64,000 nt of DNA. Source: Proteus sp. FME41 (GTDB taxonomy: Bacteria; Pseudomonadota; Gammaproteobacteria; Enterobacterales; Enterobacteriaceae). The stretch lies in NCBI RefSeq assembly GCF_014897315.1, contig NZ_JABUYL010000011.1:1-64000 (forward strand), written 5' to 3'. Position 1 is the first letter of the stretch; every line of letters begins with the position of its first letter. The position numbers were made by a program, and so were the translations under genes. The notes beneath the pieces are model-generated. The model had not been told where the DNA came from and did not search any database. It saw only the letters and a program-made list of their open reading frames with translations. Of the stretch, positions 8,731 to 18,554 are shown in pieces.

Positions 8731-9665
8731 GTCGTGCAAACCGAGTGATAAATTATGTTGAAAAAATAGTCAGTGGAACTATTCGTGATATTATTGATAT
8801 TAATAATCTTATTAATGAAGACTTTTATGAAATTATTAGTGAATTAGATTCAAATAATAAGGATAGGTATATTGATTATATATCTACTATTAACTTTAAT
8901 TCATCGGGTATTGCCCTTATTTACATAATTCAAACTTATAGGAGAAAAAATGAGATTTCTTATTCTCTAGAACGTTTTCTGTATCATAAAAATTTATGCT
9001 TTATATCAGGTTATTTTGATCAATTTGAAAGAGATAAGAATTTTTTTGATCTTGCAGAACAAGGTGAAATCTTATTAATGAATTTTGCTTGTAATTATTT
9101 TAAGTCTAGCCAACTTTGTTACAATAAAATAATAGAAAATATTCAATCAGGTAAAATGGCAAACTCGCTCCCTATGTATACACGCCCTCAAAAGTTAGGC
9201 GTATTAGCGATTGAAATGTTAGCCAGTGAAAAAAAAGAAACCATTGATTGGGAAAGTGCGGGTATTCCGATTGATCCTTTCTACCAACGCTTTTGCCAAG
9301 AAGCCCTCTATTGTGAAAATGACGAAATTCTAATTCCATGGCTGATAGAATTATGTGATAAACATATTCAGTGGTCAGCATTATTTCGAAATAATGAAAA
9401 TGAACAAAGTGCAACCAGTTATGAAATTGATATGGAAATACTCATTGCTTGGCCTTTTGAATATCAAGCAGTAAAAAATTTTCGTGCTCGCCATGGCTTA
9501 AGTACCCCCATAATCGATCATCCATTATTAAAAACACCGATGGCTATCGATCATCGTCCTGATATGGTGGGTTGGTTAGAGACTATGCCTGAAATTTATC
9601 ATCAAATTACGAATGATTTAATTAAAATAAATCCAGAGCTAAAAGTCATTCATACATTATTTTAG
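8727..9665 (+). CDS. Putative immunity protein of the nuclease-like toxin
   Basis: A 312-residue soluble protein without signal peptide, overlapping the toxin-like gene by 4 bases (ATGA). The N-terminal half is helical and AT-rich; the C-terminal half (from about residue 150) has higher GC and conserved-looking Trp/Pro motifs (IDWESAGIPIDPFYQRFCQE, MVGWLETMPEIYHQI). The call as immunity is from position. It remains intact although the toxin is broken, as expected if protection is still selected. Confidence 0.5.
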   Translation: MSRANRVINYVEKIVSGTIRDIIDINNLINEDFYEIISELDSNNKDRYIDYISTINFNSSGIALIYIIQTYRRKNEISYSLERFLYHKNLCFISGYFDQFERDKNFFDLAEQGEILLMNFACNYFKSSQLCYNKIIENIQSGKMANSLPMYTRPQKLGVLAIEMLASEKKETIDWESAGIPIDPFYQRFCQEALYCENDEILIPWLIELCDKHIQWSALFRNNENEQSATSYEIDMEILIAWPFEYQAVKNFRARHGLSTPIIDHPLLKTPMAIDHRPDMVGWLETMPEIYHQITNDLIKINPELKVIHTLF

Positions 9666-9701
9666 TTTTGATTAAAATTAAACTCAGGCTTTGGTTATAA
9701 A

Positions 9702-10406
9702 ATGATACTGACAGCAAAAAGCAAACAGATAATTAAGGACAACATTCTTCAGGAATTTTATATGGAAGCAATAGAATTTCTTGAAGATGAGCATAAATTA
9801 GTGTTGGATTATTATAATATTAAGCCTAAATCATTATTAGAGGTTGTAAAAAATAATTATCACTATTTTGATAAACAACATCGTACCAGCCAATACTTAT
9901 GTGTTTTTCAAACTGTATTAATGGTTTATTTTGGTCAATTTTATAAAAAATCTTTTTTTTATAAAGAATTAGAAATAAATATGGATAATGTCATTGTTCA
10001 TAAAAATAAATAGAGCCAATCTTGGCTACAAGAAAAAATCAACCTGAAAAAAGATTTCATACTAAATGAAAATACTGATTATTTTATTGAGGATGTTAAA
10101 AATAGTTACTTTTATATTAGTACCGGACAATCAACTTTAGAGAAAGAGATTGATAAGTTTGTTTTTAAAGATCCTCTTTGTCGATTTAAAGAATCGCAAA
10201 AGGAAAAAAAACTATTTATTAACAATGCTATTAAAAATATTCAACCTTTATCTATAAACAAAAGTGCTATTACTTATCTCTGTATAATAGCTCAATATAT
10301 TGATGAGTTAGGTTGTTTTCAAGATATATTACGGCCAAAGTGGTACGGAAAATTAGATTTTCCAGAACTTATTCCTTGGCAGTTTGGAATAACCTTAGGA
10401 AATTAA
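9702..10406 (+). pseudogene. Unrecognised gene interrupted by an in-frame TAG
   Basis: The frame from ATG 9702 stops at TAG 10011-10013 (103 residues) but continues in the same phase without other stops to TAA 10404-10406, which would give 234 residues (second part includes KWYGKLDFPELIPWQFGITL). So this is one gene with a nonsense mutation, or the first part is a shortened protein. Both halves are AT-rich and soluble. It may be a further immunity gene, judging only by the neighbourhood. Confidence 0.6.
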
Positions 10407-10436
10407 TTAATACTTGTAATAAAGAGAAATCTAAAC

Positions 10437-10706
10437 ATGCGTAGCACAATTCAAGGACGAAAAATCATTTTAAAAAATGATACTACCAATACTAAAGGAA
10501 CCGTATTAAGCGGTTCTTTATTAGCAAAGCAAACACATGAAATTGCCTGTTTAGGCGATGATGTCTATTGCCCTGCTTGTCAGCAAAAAGGCAAAATAAT
10601 CGAAGGGGATACCATGATGAAAATAAGCAATATTCCCGTCGCGTTAGAAGGACATAAAGTGCAATGCGGTTGTTTAAAGGGTTGTGTATTAGTGGCGGTG
10701 GAGTAA
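10437..10706 (+). CDS. PAAR domain protein (T6SS spike tip), last copy
   Basis: 89 residues with the same PAAR signature; small differences from other copies (GDDVYC, KISNIPV, VAVE). It is the last gene of the accessory region, and the next gene (btuF) is convergent. It has no lipoprotein partner, and its upstream neighbour is the broken gene ending at 10406. Confidence 0.85.
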   Translation: MRSTIQGRKIILKNDTTNTKGTVLSGSLLAKQTHEIACLGDDVYCPACQQKGKIIEGDTMMKISNIPVALEGHKVQCGCLKGCVLVAVE

Positions 10707-10767
10707 TCAATATAAATTAGCAACTCAGTAAGTTATTTTTTTCATTTATATCTATCAATGATAGAAG

Positions 10768-11595
10768 TTAGTGACTTTTTGCTATTGCCTCACAAACTTG
10801 CTGTGCTGCATTTATAATGCGCGGTGCAGGTCGGCTAAAACTGTCTTCATCAATAGCAATAACGGGTACAGTGAGTTGAGGTTGCCAAAATGCTTGTACT
10901 GTAGGTATTTGATCTGCTTTACCACTGAATATAATCAAATCAGGTTGCTTTGTGAGTACTTGCTCACGACTTACTTGAGGCCATGCTACAGGGCTATTAG
11001 CGAAGATATTTTCACCGCCACAAAGTTCACTAATATGGCTTTGTAATGTACTGTTTGATGTAGTAAATAACGGCTGCATCCCAAATTGAATAAACACTTT
11101 TTTCTTGGGTTGATTCGATATAGTTGATGCATATTGCTGTTGTAACACTTGATATTGTTGACGCAATTGTTGGGCATTTTTTAATGCAATATCAGGATGA
11201 TGGCTATAATTGGAAAGAGTAACGAGATCGTCTGCGATTTCTTCAATACTTTGTGGATCAGAATAAATAATAGAAATACCTAAAGCTTTTAACTGATCTA
11301 AGGGGCGTTGTGGATTACCACCTCGCCATGCAATCACTAAATCAGGTTTTAATAATAGAATGCGCTCGATATTAATCCCCTGCCAATTGGCGACTTGTTC
11401 AATACTTTTTGCATTCTCTGGATAATCAGAGTAAGCACTAACTCCGACAATATTATCCCCCATACCTGCGGCATAGGCCATTTCAGTGGCTGATGGTGAT
11501 AGCGTAATCACACGATCAGCAGGCGTGGTAGCAATAGCAAAGTTTAGCCAAAATAATGAACAGAGTAATAATCCAAGATTGATAAATAAACGCAT
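10768..11595 (-). CDS. btuF: Vitamin B12 (cobalamin)-binding periplasmic protein BtuF
   Basis: 275 residues with a Sec signal peptide (first ~22 residues ending near AIA) and a periplasmic-binding fold starting '[18 protein letters not shown]', typical of BtuF. It delivers cobalamin to the BtuCD ABC importer in the inner membrane. The gene follows mtnN on the same strand with about a 100-base gap, the same order as in E. coli. btuC and btuD are not in the window. No clear oddity. Confidence 0.9.
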   Translation of the reverse strand: MRLFINLGLLLCSLFWLNFAIATTPADRVITLSPSATEMAYAAGMGDNIVGVSAYSDYPENAKSIEQVANWQGINIERILLLKPDLVIAWRGGNPQRPLDQLKALGISIIYSDPQSIEEIADDLVTLSNYSHHPDIALKNAQQLRQQYQVLQQQYASTISNQPKKKVFIQFGMQPLFTTSNSTLQSHISELCGGENIFANSPVAWPQVSREQVLTKQPDLIIFSGKADQIPTVQAFWQPQLTVPVIAIDEDSFSRPAPRIINAAQQVCEAIAKSH

Positions 11596-11699
11596 TACTT
11601 TTCCAATAATAAAAAATACCCACCTATTTTTTATCTTAGAATAAACAAAAAATAAAGGTGGGATATTGATAAAGCGATATTAGGATTATCTCGACTTAA

Positions 11700-12395
11700 T
11701 TAGCCGTTTAATTTATCCAACATCGCGGTCACCATTAAGCTTGATTGCTCTGCGGCAACAGATAAAAACTCATCAAAACTTAAGTGCGATTCTTTATCAG
11801 CGACATCAGAAATAGCACGAACCACAACAAATGGTGTGTTGAATTGATGGCAAACATGGCCAATCGCGGTAGATTCCATTTCCACGGCTGCAACATCTGG
11901 GAAAGTGTGGCGAATACGCGCTAAAGGTTCTGCACCATTAATAAATGCATCACCACTACAAATTAAGCCACGAACGGCATTTAATTTTAGAGATGCAATA
12001 CATTCTTCAGCGATTTGAACAAGTTTGAGGTCAGCAATAAATGCAGGAGGACATTGTGCCATTTGACCTGGTTCATAACCAAATGCAGTAACGTCTGCAT
12101 CGTGATAGCGTACTTCGGTTGAAATAACGATATCGCCGACATTTAATCTGGGATCTAATCCACCTGCAGAGCCCGTATTAATTACCACATCAGGGCGAAA
12201 ATGCTCAAGTAATAAAGTAGTACCAATTGCCGCTGCAACTTTACCAATGCCTGATTTTAATAATGCAACATCAACACCGTTGATTGTGCCTGTATAAATT
12301 TCACAGCCACCACGAGATAAGATTTGGCAATCTTCAATTTTATCACGCAGAAGTGTGACTTCTTGCTCCATTGCACCTATTACGCCAACTCTCAT
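11700..12395 (-). CDS. mtnN: 5'-methylthioadenosine/S-adenosylhomocysteine nucleosidase
   Basis: 231 residues starting '[16 protein letters not shown]', a hallmark of MtnN (Pfs). It cleaves MTA, S-adenosylhomocysteine and 5'-deoxyadenosine to adenine plus the sugar, serving methionine salvage and the step before AI-2 formation. Catalytic regions visible are [18 protein letters not shown] (glutamate) and AISDVAD (aspartate). It is divergent from dgt and upstream of btuF, as in E. coli. Confidence 0.95.
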   Translation of the reverse strand: MRVGVIGAMEQEVTLLRDKIEDCQILSRGGCEIYTGTINGVDVALLKSGIGKVAAAIGTTLLLEHFRPDVVINTGSAGGLDPRLNVGDIVISTEVRYHDADVTAFGYEPGQMAQCPPAFIADLKLVQIAEECIASLKLNAVRGLICSGDAFINGAEPLARIRHTFPDVAAVEMESTAIGHVCHQFNTPFVVVRAISDVADKESHLSFDEFLSVAAEQSSLMVTAMLDKLNG

Positions 12396-12510
12396 TGTGT
12401 CATACTCACTTGTAGGTTAAGAATAAATAGAGTTTAGCATCTATCGGAAAAACACGATATAACACAAAAAATAGAGAATTCGTTTCATCGAAACCAGAAA
12501 GAGGACAGAA

Positions 12511-14019
12511 ATGATCGATTTTAAGCTGAAGTTAAATTACCAACGCAAATATAACAGCAGTGATATCGATATCAACGATGAAATACAGGTTTCTCGTCAA
12601 TTTGAAAGTGATCGTGGACGTATTATTAACTCTGCTGCTATTCGTCGTTTACAACAAAAAACACAAGTATTTCCCTTAGAGCAAAACTCCGCAGTCCGTA
12701 GCCGTCTTACCCATTCACTTGAAGTGCAACAAATTGGCCGTTATATCGCTAAGCAAATTATCGGTGAATTAAAAAAACAAAATAAGCTTGAAACGTATGG
12801 CTTAATTGATCGTATCGATAGTCTTGAAAGTTTAATTGAGATGGCGTGTTTAATGCACGATATAGGTAATCCCCCTTTTGGGCATTTTGGTGAAGCCGCA
12901 ATTAAGCATTGGTTTCAAAAAGTATTATCGCCAGAGGCGACTACTGAGTTTGATTGTTGCCCGTTTATCCCCATGCAGTACTCGGCTAAAATGCAATTAA
13001 ATGAATTAAGGCAAACCTTGCGCCAAGATTTATGTCAATTTGAAGGCAATGCTCAAGCTATTCGAATGGCACACCATCTGCTTAAATTAAATTTAACCTA
13101 TGCACAAATTGGCTGTGTATTGAAATACACTCGTCCTGCTTATTGGCAAGGTGACATACCTAAAGAATATAGTTATTTAATGAAGAAACCCGGTTATTAC
13201 TGGTCTGAATTAGCCTTTGTAAAAGAAGTCCAAGAAAAATTAAATATGGGTGAATTTTGTCGCTTTCCTCTGACTTATATTATGGAAGCGGCTGACGATA
13301 TCTCTTATTGCATTGCAGATTTAGATGATGCTGTGGAAAAGGGGATTTTTGATATCAATCGCCTAGTTCAATTATTACGTGATGCATGGCGTGAAAATGG
13401 TAATGTGACAGAAGGTGATTTATTCGATATCACCGTGAATCGCGCTTATAAAAAAGTTGATCAAAATGAAGCTAAACGCAGTATGCAAGATCAATTCTTT
13501 ATGTACTTACGTGTTTATATTACAGGTAAATTAGTGCCTTATACGGCGTATCGTTTTATAAAAAATTTGCCCCAAGTGTATGACGGGAATTTTAATTGTG
13601 CCTTACTTGAGGGAAACAGTGCGGAACATCGCTTACTAACCACATTAAAAAGTGTCGCTAAGAAATGGGTATTTAGCCATCCTGAAGTCGAAGAGCTTGA
13701 AATGAAAGGATATCGTGTGATCAGTGGATTATTAGATATCTATAAGCCCTTGCTTTTATTATCAACTGAAGATTTTTTAAGATTGCATAAATATAACGAG
13801 CATCCCCAATATGTTATTGAGACGCGTTTATATCATAAGCTTTCTGTTAAACATAAACTGGCTTATAACGAAATGTTAGAAAAGCTAAATGATATAAATA
13901 CTGAAAAAGGTAAAATCTTAGAGTTTTATTATCGCACAAGATTAATTCAAGATTATATCAGCGGAATGACCGATCATTATGCTTATGAAGAATATAGAAA
14001 ATTAATGGTTTGTGATTAA
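12511..14019 (+). CDS. dgt: Deoxyguanosinetriphosphate triphosphohydrolase (dGTPase)
   Basis: 502 residues, the usual length for enterobacterial Dgt. The HD-domain metal site is seen as RLTHSLE, '[14 protein letters not shown]' and 'EAADDISY'. It hydrolyses dGTP to deoxyguanosine and triphosphate. AGAGG lies upstream of the ATG. Divergent from mtnN with a ~115-base promoter region between them. Confidence 0.95.
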   Translation: MIDFKLKLNYQRKYNSSDIDINDEIQVSRQFESDRGRIINSAAIRRLQQKTQVFPLEQNSAVRSRLTHSLEVQQIGRYIAKQIIGELKKQNKLETYGLIDRIDSLESLIEMACLMHDIGNPPFGHFGEAAIKHWFQKVLSPEATTEFDCCPFIPMQYSAKMQLNELRQTLRQDLCQFEGNAQAIRMAHHLLKLNLTYAQIGCVLKYTRPAYWQGDIPKEYSYLMKKPGYYWSELAFVKEVQEKLNMGEFCRFPLTYIMEAADDISYCIADLDDAVEKGIFDINRLVQLLRDAWRENGNVTEGDLFDITVNRAYKKVDQNEAKRSMQDQFFMYLRVYITGKLVPYTAYRFIKNLPQVYDGNFNCALLEGNSAEHRLLTTLKSVAKKWVFSHPEVEELEMKGYRVISGLLDIYKPLLLLSTEDFLRLHKYNEHPQYVIETRLYHKLSVKHKLAYNEMLEKLNDINTEKGKILEFYYRTRLIQDYISGMTDHYAYEEYRKLMVCD

Positions 14020-14408
14020 TTTGTAAGCATAAATAGAATGGCTATCTTATTGATTGATGATATTTTTTAGACTTTTCTTAGAGATAATAAAGATTTATTA
14101 AATTACCAGAAAATAAATGTTATTAATTGTAAATGTATTCAATATAAAAGTTATATATAATATTTGTTAGTTATAGAACAATATAAAATCCATAAAACGA
14201 GTGTCTTAGGTTGTTATCATTAAAAGTTTTCCCAATTTAACAAAAATATTGCTTATATCAGTTAAGTAAATAACTTGTTCGATGTTATACTCTCTCTATG
14301 TTTTCTTCTGAAATGCATAGTCATTCATGTAACGCTGAAAAACATACAGCGTATTCTAAAACGATGTCATTTCACTGTTAATCCGTCATTGATACTTAAT
14401 TTAATACT
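14020..14408. other. Intergenic region upstream of rlmD
   Basis: About 390 bases of AT-rich DNA between dgt and rlmD. No convincing gene: a 65-codon frame at 14275 overlaps the rlmD start and looks accidental. barA, which lies beside rlmD in E. coli, is absent here. The promoter of rlmD must lie in this stretch, but I cannot choose one. Confidence 0.5.
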
Positions 14409-15734
14409 ATGGTGCAGTTTTATTCCCCTAAAAAACGCTCTGTTAAAAAACAGGCGACAACGTTGGAAGTGACCGCCAGTGCATTGGATGCAAATGGTCA
14501 AGGTATTGCTCATGCTGAGGGCAAAACAATTTTTGTAAAAGGACTACTCCCACAAGAAACTGCTCGAATTCGTTTAACAGAAGAAAAACGCCAGTTTGCT
14601 AAAGGTGAAATTATTAAGCGTTTAACAACCAGTGAACAGCGCATAATGCCTTATTGTGAATATTACGAGCGTTGTGGTGGTTGTCAGCAACAACATATAC
14701 CGATTACGTTACAGCGTACGACAAAAGCGGGCGTGTTATCGCACCTTATTAAGCGTGAAACAGGTGTGATGGTTTCAGCCGAGCCTGTGATTGCAGGTGC
14801 TGAATATGGTTATCGTCGTAGAGCAAGATTGGGATTGCGCTATCAACCTGAAAAAGGGTTGGTTATGGGCTTTCGTCAAGAGCGCTCTAATGACTTGGTC
14901 ATGATAAAAAAATGCCCAGTATTAAAACCACCGCTAAATGATTTATTAGCCCCTCTTTGGTTGTGTCTCAAGCAATTGTCAACAGTGCGTGATCTAGGGC
15001 ATGTTGAAATGGTGCTTGCGGATAATGGGCCATTGGTGATTTTACGTCATTTATCACCATTGCCTGAGTGTGATAAGCAGAGTTTGCGTGATTTCTCTCA
15101 AACTTATCAAGTTACGATGTATCTTGCAGGTGATAATAGCGAGATAGCACGATTAACTTCAATTGAGAAGGAACCCTTCTATCAAATAGAAGGTCTTAAT
15201 CTACGTTTTGCACCCACTGATTTTATTCAAGTGAATGATGAAATAAACCCTAAGATGGTTACTCAAGCCATTGAGTGGCTTGATTTATCGCCAGAAGATC
15301 GAGTGTTAGATCTGTTTTGTGGTATGGGAAATTTTACCTTACCTATTGCAAAACGAGTTAGCGAAGTGGTGGGCATAGAAGGCGTGCCTGCACTGGTTGC
15401 GATGGCGAAAAAAAATGCAGAACAAAACCAACTAGGAAATGCGCATTTTTGGCATGCAGATTTATCGGCTGATTTTTCTGCGATGTCGTGGTCAAAAGAG
15501 GGCTTTAATAAAGTGTTGTTAGATCCCGCAAGAGCCGGAGCATTAGAGGTAATGTCACATATTGTGAAGTTATCCGCAGAAAAAATCGTGTATGTCTCCT
15601 GTAATCCGACCACGTTAGCCAGAGATAGTAAGATATTATTAGATTCTGGATATCAGCTAACCGGTTTAAAAATGTTGGATATGTTTCCACAAACGGGTCA
15701 TCTGGAATCAATGGCACTGTTTAGTCGAAAATAA
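14409..15734 (+). CDS. rlmD: 23S rRNA (uracil-1939-C5)-methyltransferase
   Basis: 441 residues. It begins [10 protein letters not shown] and has an N-terminal TRAM domain. A 4Fe-4S site follows (C in [16 protein letters not shown], plus the Cys of KKCPVLK). The SAM-binding motif is [12 protein letters not shown], and the catalytic Cys lies in [12 protein letters not shown]. It methylates U1939 of 23S rRNA. The same gene order, rlmD-relA-mazG-pyrG-eno, occurs in E. coli. The stop codon lies in a perfect 16-base tandem duplication. Confidence 0.95.
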   Translation: MVQFYSPKKRSVKKQATTLEVTASALDANGQGIAHAEGKTIFVKGLLPQETARIRLTEEKRQFAKGEIIKRLTTSEQRIMPYCEYYERCGGCQQQHIPITLQRTTKAGVLSHLIKRETGVMVSAEPVIAGAEYGYRRRARLGLRYQPEKGLVMGFRQERSNDLVMIKKCPVLKPPLNDLLAPLWLCLKQLSTVRDLGHVEMVLADNGPLVILRHLSPLPECDKQSLRDFSQTYQVTMYLAGDNSEIARLTSIEKEPFYQIEGLNLRFAPTDFIQVNDEINPKMVTQAIEWLDLSPEDRVLDLFCGMGNFTLPIAKRVSEVVGIEGVPALVAMAKKNAEQNQLGNAHFWHADLSADFSAMSWSKEGFNKVLLDPARAGALEVMSHIVKLSAEKIVYVSCNPTTLARDSKILLDSGYQLTGLKMLDMFPQTGHLESMALFSRK

Positions 15735-15751
15735 ATTTAGTCGAAAATAAA
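15720..15751 (+). repeat. 16-bp perfect tandem duplication across the rlmD stop
   Basis: TTTAGTCGAAAATAAA occurs twice back to back (15720-15735 and 15736-15751). The first copy contains the end and stop codon of rlmD. The second is thus a spare copy of the stop region; a replication slippage event is the likely cause. Confidence 0.9.
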
Positions 15752-15805
15752 CAGTTAGCCAGTAAATAAGTCGCAAATAAGATTTATACCGTGTAGGGAG
15801 AGAAT

Positions 15806-18043
15806 ATGGTTGCAGTAAGAAGTGCTCACTTAACGCCTGCAGGAGAGTTTGCTGTTGATAAATGGGTCAATAGCTTGAACTTAACTCATGCCAATGCGGG
15901 TAGTGAAATCATGCAAACCTGGGAATACTGCCATCGTACAGTTCAAGGGCGTGAAGATGCCGAGCTGCTACTGTGGCGTGGTGTTGAAATGGTTGAGCTT
16001 CTTTCGACACTGAGCATGGATAAAGACAGCATGAGGGCTGCACTTCTTTTCCCTCTCGCTGAAGAAAATCTTATTGATCAGGAAATCATTACTGAACACT
16101 TTGGTGATGCCATTTGGGGCTTAGTGCGTGGTGTAATGGAGATGGACGCCATACGCCAACTAAAAGCGACGCATACCAATGAAACAAGCTCAGTTCAGGT
16201 GGATAATGTTCGCCGCATGTTGTTATCCATGGTGGAAGATTTCCGTTGTGTGGTGATTAAACTTTCAGAGCGTATTGCCCATTTACGTGAAGTGAAAGAT
16301 GCCACAGAAGATGAGCGCGTACTGGCGGCCAAAGAGTGTTTTAATATTTATGCACCATTAGCCAATCGATTGGGTATTGGTCAATTAAAATGGGAATTAG
16401 AAGACTTTTGTTTCCGCTATCTTCATCCTGACGAATATAAAAAAATCGCCAGCCTGCTACATGAGCGTCGTATTGATCGTGAACAGTACATTGACAACTT
16501 TGTCAGTACGGTACGCGGTTATATGAAAGAAGAAAATGTAGAAGTTGATATCTATGGACGCCCTAAACATATCTATAGTATCTGGCGAAAAATGAAGAAA
16601 AAGAACCTCGCATTTGATGAGTTATTTGATGTAAGAGCGGTGCGTATTGTTGTTGAGCGCCTTCAAGACTGCTATGCAGCATTGGGGATTGTGCATACTC
16701 ATTTCCGTCATTTACCTGATGAGTTTGATGATTATGTGGCAAATCCTAAGCCAAATGGCTATCAGTCCATTCATACCGTTGTTTTAGGGCCAGAAGGAAA
16801 AACGGTTGAAATTCAAATTCGGACTCGTCAAATGCATGAAGATGCAGAATTGGGCGTGGCTGCGCACTGGAAATACAAAGAAGGTGGAACAGGAGCTGCG
16901 CCGAAAGGTGGTACAGGCAGCTATGAAAACCGTATTGCGTGGTTACGTAAACTAATTGCATGGCAAGAAGAGATGGCTGATTCTGGCGAAATGTTGGATG
17001 AAGTTCGTAGCCAAGTTTTTGATGACAGAGTTTATGTCTTTACGCCAAAAGGTGATGTGGTTGATTTGCCAGCGGGTTCGACGCCACTTGATTTTGCTTA
17101 TCATATTCACAGTGATGTGGGCCACCGCTGCATTGGCGCGAAAATCGGTGGGCGTATTGTGCCATTTAGCTATCAATTACAAATGGGTGACCAAATTGAA
17201 GTTATCACACAAAAACACCCTAACCCAAGCCGAGATTGGTTAAACCCTAATTTAGGGTATGTCACTACCAGCCGCGGTCGTGCGAAAATTCATAATTGGT
17301 TCCGTAAGCAAGATCGCGATAAAAATATCCTTGCGGGTCGTCAGATTTTAGATAATGAACTGGCGCATATGGATATCAACATGAAAGAGGCAGAGAAATT
17401 GCTGATCGCACGTTATAACGTGCATAGTGTTGATGAAGTATTAGCAGGTATTGGTGTCGGTGATATCAGAATTAACCAATTAGTGAACTTTATTCAAAGT
17501 AAATTGAATAAAGCCACTGCGGAAGATGAAGATAAAGAAGCACTTCGGACACTTGAGAGTAAAACACCAGCACCAAGGACAACGGGGGCAGGCAGCAGTA
17601 TTGTTGTCGAAGGAGTGGGTAACTTAATGCATCATATTGCACGTTGTTGCCAGCCTATTCCGGGCGACAATATTGTCGGCTTTATTACTAAAGGTCGTGG
17701 TATTTCGATTCACCGAGCAGACTGTGAGCAACTTGCAGAGCTACTTTCTCATGCTCCAGAGCGTATTGTTGATGCGGTATGGGGTGAAAATTATTCTAGT
17801 GGTTACTCATTAGTGGTTCGTGTTGTTGCTAATGATCGTAGTGGATTACTACGTGATATCACGACTATTTTAGCGAATGAGAAAGTTAATGTGCTAGGCG
17901 TTAGTAGCCGTAGTGATGTGAAGCAGCAAATTGCGACAATTGACATGAATATTGAAATTTATAATCTTCAAGTATTAGGTCGCATTTTAGCAAAACTTAA
18001 TCAGTTGCCTGATGTGATAGAGGCGAAACGCTTTTCTCACTAA
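15806..18043 (+). CDS. relA: GTP pyrophosphokinase RelA, (p)ppGpp synthetase I
   Basis: 745 residues, the normal RelA length. An N-terminal pseudo-hydrolase region lacks the HD motif (LLFPLAEENL), so it is a synthetase only. The synthetase domain carries GRPKHIYSIWRKM and NGYQSIHT, then come TGS (RVYVFTPKGDVVDLPAGSTP), a zinc-finger region (HIARCCQPIPGD) and a C-terminal ACT domain. It makes pppGpp/ppGpp from ATP and GTP/GDP on ribosomes with uncharged tRNA. A strong hairpin terminator follows at 18061. Confidence 0.97.
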   Translation: MVAVRSAHLTPAGEFAVDKWVNSLNLTHANAGSEIMQTWEYCHRTVQGREDAELLLWRGVEMVELLSTLSMDKDSMRAALLFPLAEENLIDQEIITEHFGDAIWGLVRGVMEMDAIRQLKATHTNETSSVQVDNVRRMLLSMVEDFRCVVIKLSERIAHLREVKDATEDERVLAAKECFNIYAPLANRLGIGQLKWELEDFCFRYLHPDEYKKIASLLHERRIDREQYIDNFVSTVRGYMKEENVEVDIYGRPKHIYSIWRKMKKKNLAFDELFDVRAVRIVVERLQDCYAALGIVHTHFRHLPDEFDDYVANPKPNGYQSIHTVVLGPEGKTVEIQIRTRQMHEDAELGVAAHWKYKEGGTGAAPKGGTGSYENRIAWLRKLIAWQEEMADSGEMLDEVRSQVFDDRVYVFTPKGDVVDLPAGSTPLDFAYHIHSDVGHRCIGAKIGGRIVPFSYQLQMGDQIEVITQKHPNPSRDWLNPNLGYVTTSRGRAKIHNWFRKQDRDKNILAGRQILDNELAHMDINMKEAEKLLIARYNVHSVDEVLAGIGVGDIRINQLVNFIQSKLNKATAEDEDKEALRTLESKTPAPRTTGAGSSIVVEGVGNLMHHIARCCQPIPGDNIVGFITKGRGISIHRADCEQLAELLSHAPERIVDAVWGENYSSGYSLVVRVVANDRSGLLRDITTILANEKVNVLGVSSRSDVKQQIATIDMNIEIYNLQVLGRILAKLNQLPDVIEAKRFSH

Positions 18044-18050
18044 AACATTA

Positions 18051-18101
18051 AAATGATAAGATGCCGAGATAACTGTTCTCGGCATTTTTTTATCTAAAAA
18101 T
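18051..18101 (+). repeat. First copy of a ~50-bp direct repeat containing the relA terminator
   Basis: The sequence from AAATGATAAG to TATCTAAAAAT is repeated at 20005-20053 with only a few differences. The two copies bracket the colicin/immunity islet, so this is the left boundary of inserted DNA or the product of a duplication that came with it. Confidence 0.85.
18061..18091 (+). terminator. Rho-independent terminator after relA
   Basis: A 9-bp stem ATGCCGAGA / TCTCGGCAT with a 7-base loop and a run of seven T. Confidence 0.9.
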
Positions 18102-18192
18102 CAGAAAAACTGTATATTTAGTTAGCGATTAAATTGCTAGGATTTATTTAAAATAAATATTATTTTAAATAAAAGGGATCTAGCAGATAAAT

Positions 18193-18531
18193 ATGAAGGT
18201 AACTAAACAATATTATATTAATAATATGTGTTGGGGATGGTTTATTGGTTTGTGTTTTTTATATCTTTCTTGGAATGATGAATTTAGATATAAAAATATT
18301 TATTTAATTATTAATATTTATGGAACTATATTTTTCCCTGTATCTAAATGGGCAGTTGAGAGTTTCTTTCTAGGATTTACGACAAGAGAATTTTGGAATC
18401 GAGGACTATTTTCAGATACAGCTGGTAAAGCTGGTGGTTTGGCTTTATATAGTTTCATCGTGTTTTTATTATCTATACCAATTACAATAATTTTTATATT
18501 ATTTGTGTTAGTTAAAAGGTTGTTTTTCTAA
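18193..18531 (+). CDS. Colicin E1-type (microcin) immunity protein
   Basis: A 112-residue membrane protein with about three hydrophobic segments. The middle part 'PVSKWAVESFFLGFTTREFWNRG' style matches the colicin E1 immunity family as I remember it (PYSKYAIEY ... KKDFFERR, then ...LYN...LAIPF), including the overall length of ~113. In that family the protein sits in the inner membrane and blocks the voltage-gated channel of the matching colicin from inside the membrane. It is convergent with the pore-forming toxin gene at 18555, the classic layout for pore-forming colicins. Confidence 0.85.
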   Translation: MKVTKQYYINNMCWGWFIGLCFLYLSWNDEFRYKNIYLIINIYGTIFFPVSKWAVESFFLGFTTREFWNRGLFSDTAGKAGGLALYSFIVFLLSIPITIIFILFVLVKRLFF

Positions 18532-18554
18532 ATAAACAACCTTTAAAGTATTAA

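Noticed and set aside
10492-10710. Minus-strand frame opposite the last PAAR gene
   Set aside because: Shadow of the PAAR coding sequence; similar antisense frames appear at the other copies.
14275-14472. 65-codon frame before rlmD
   Set aside because: It overlaps the rlmD start, has no ribosome site and no protein-like composition.
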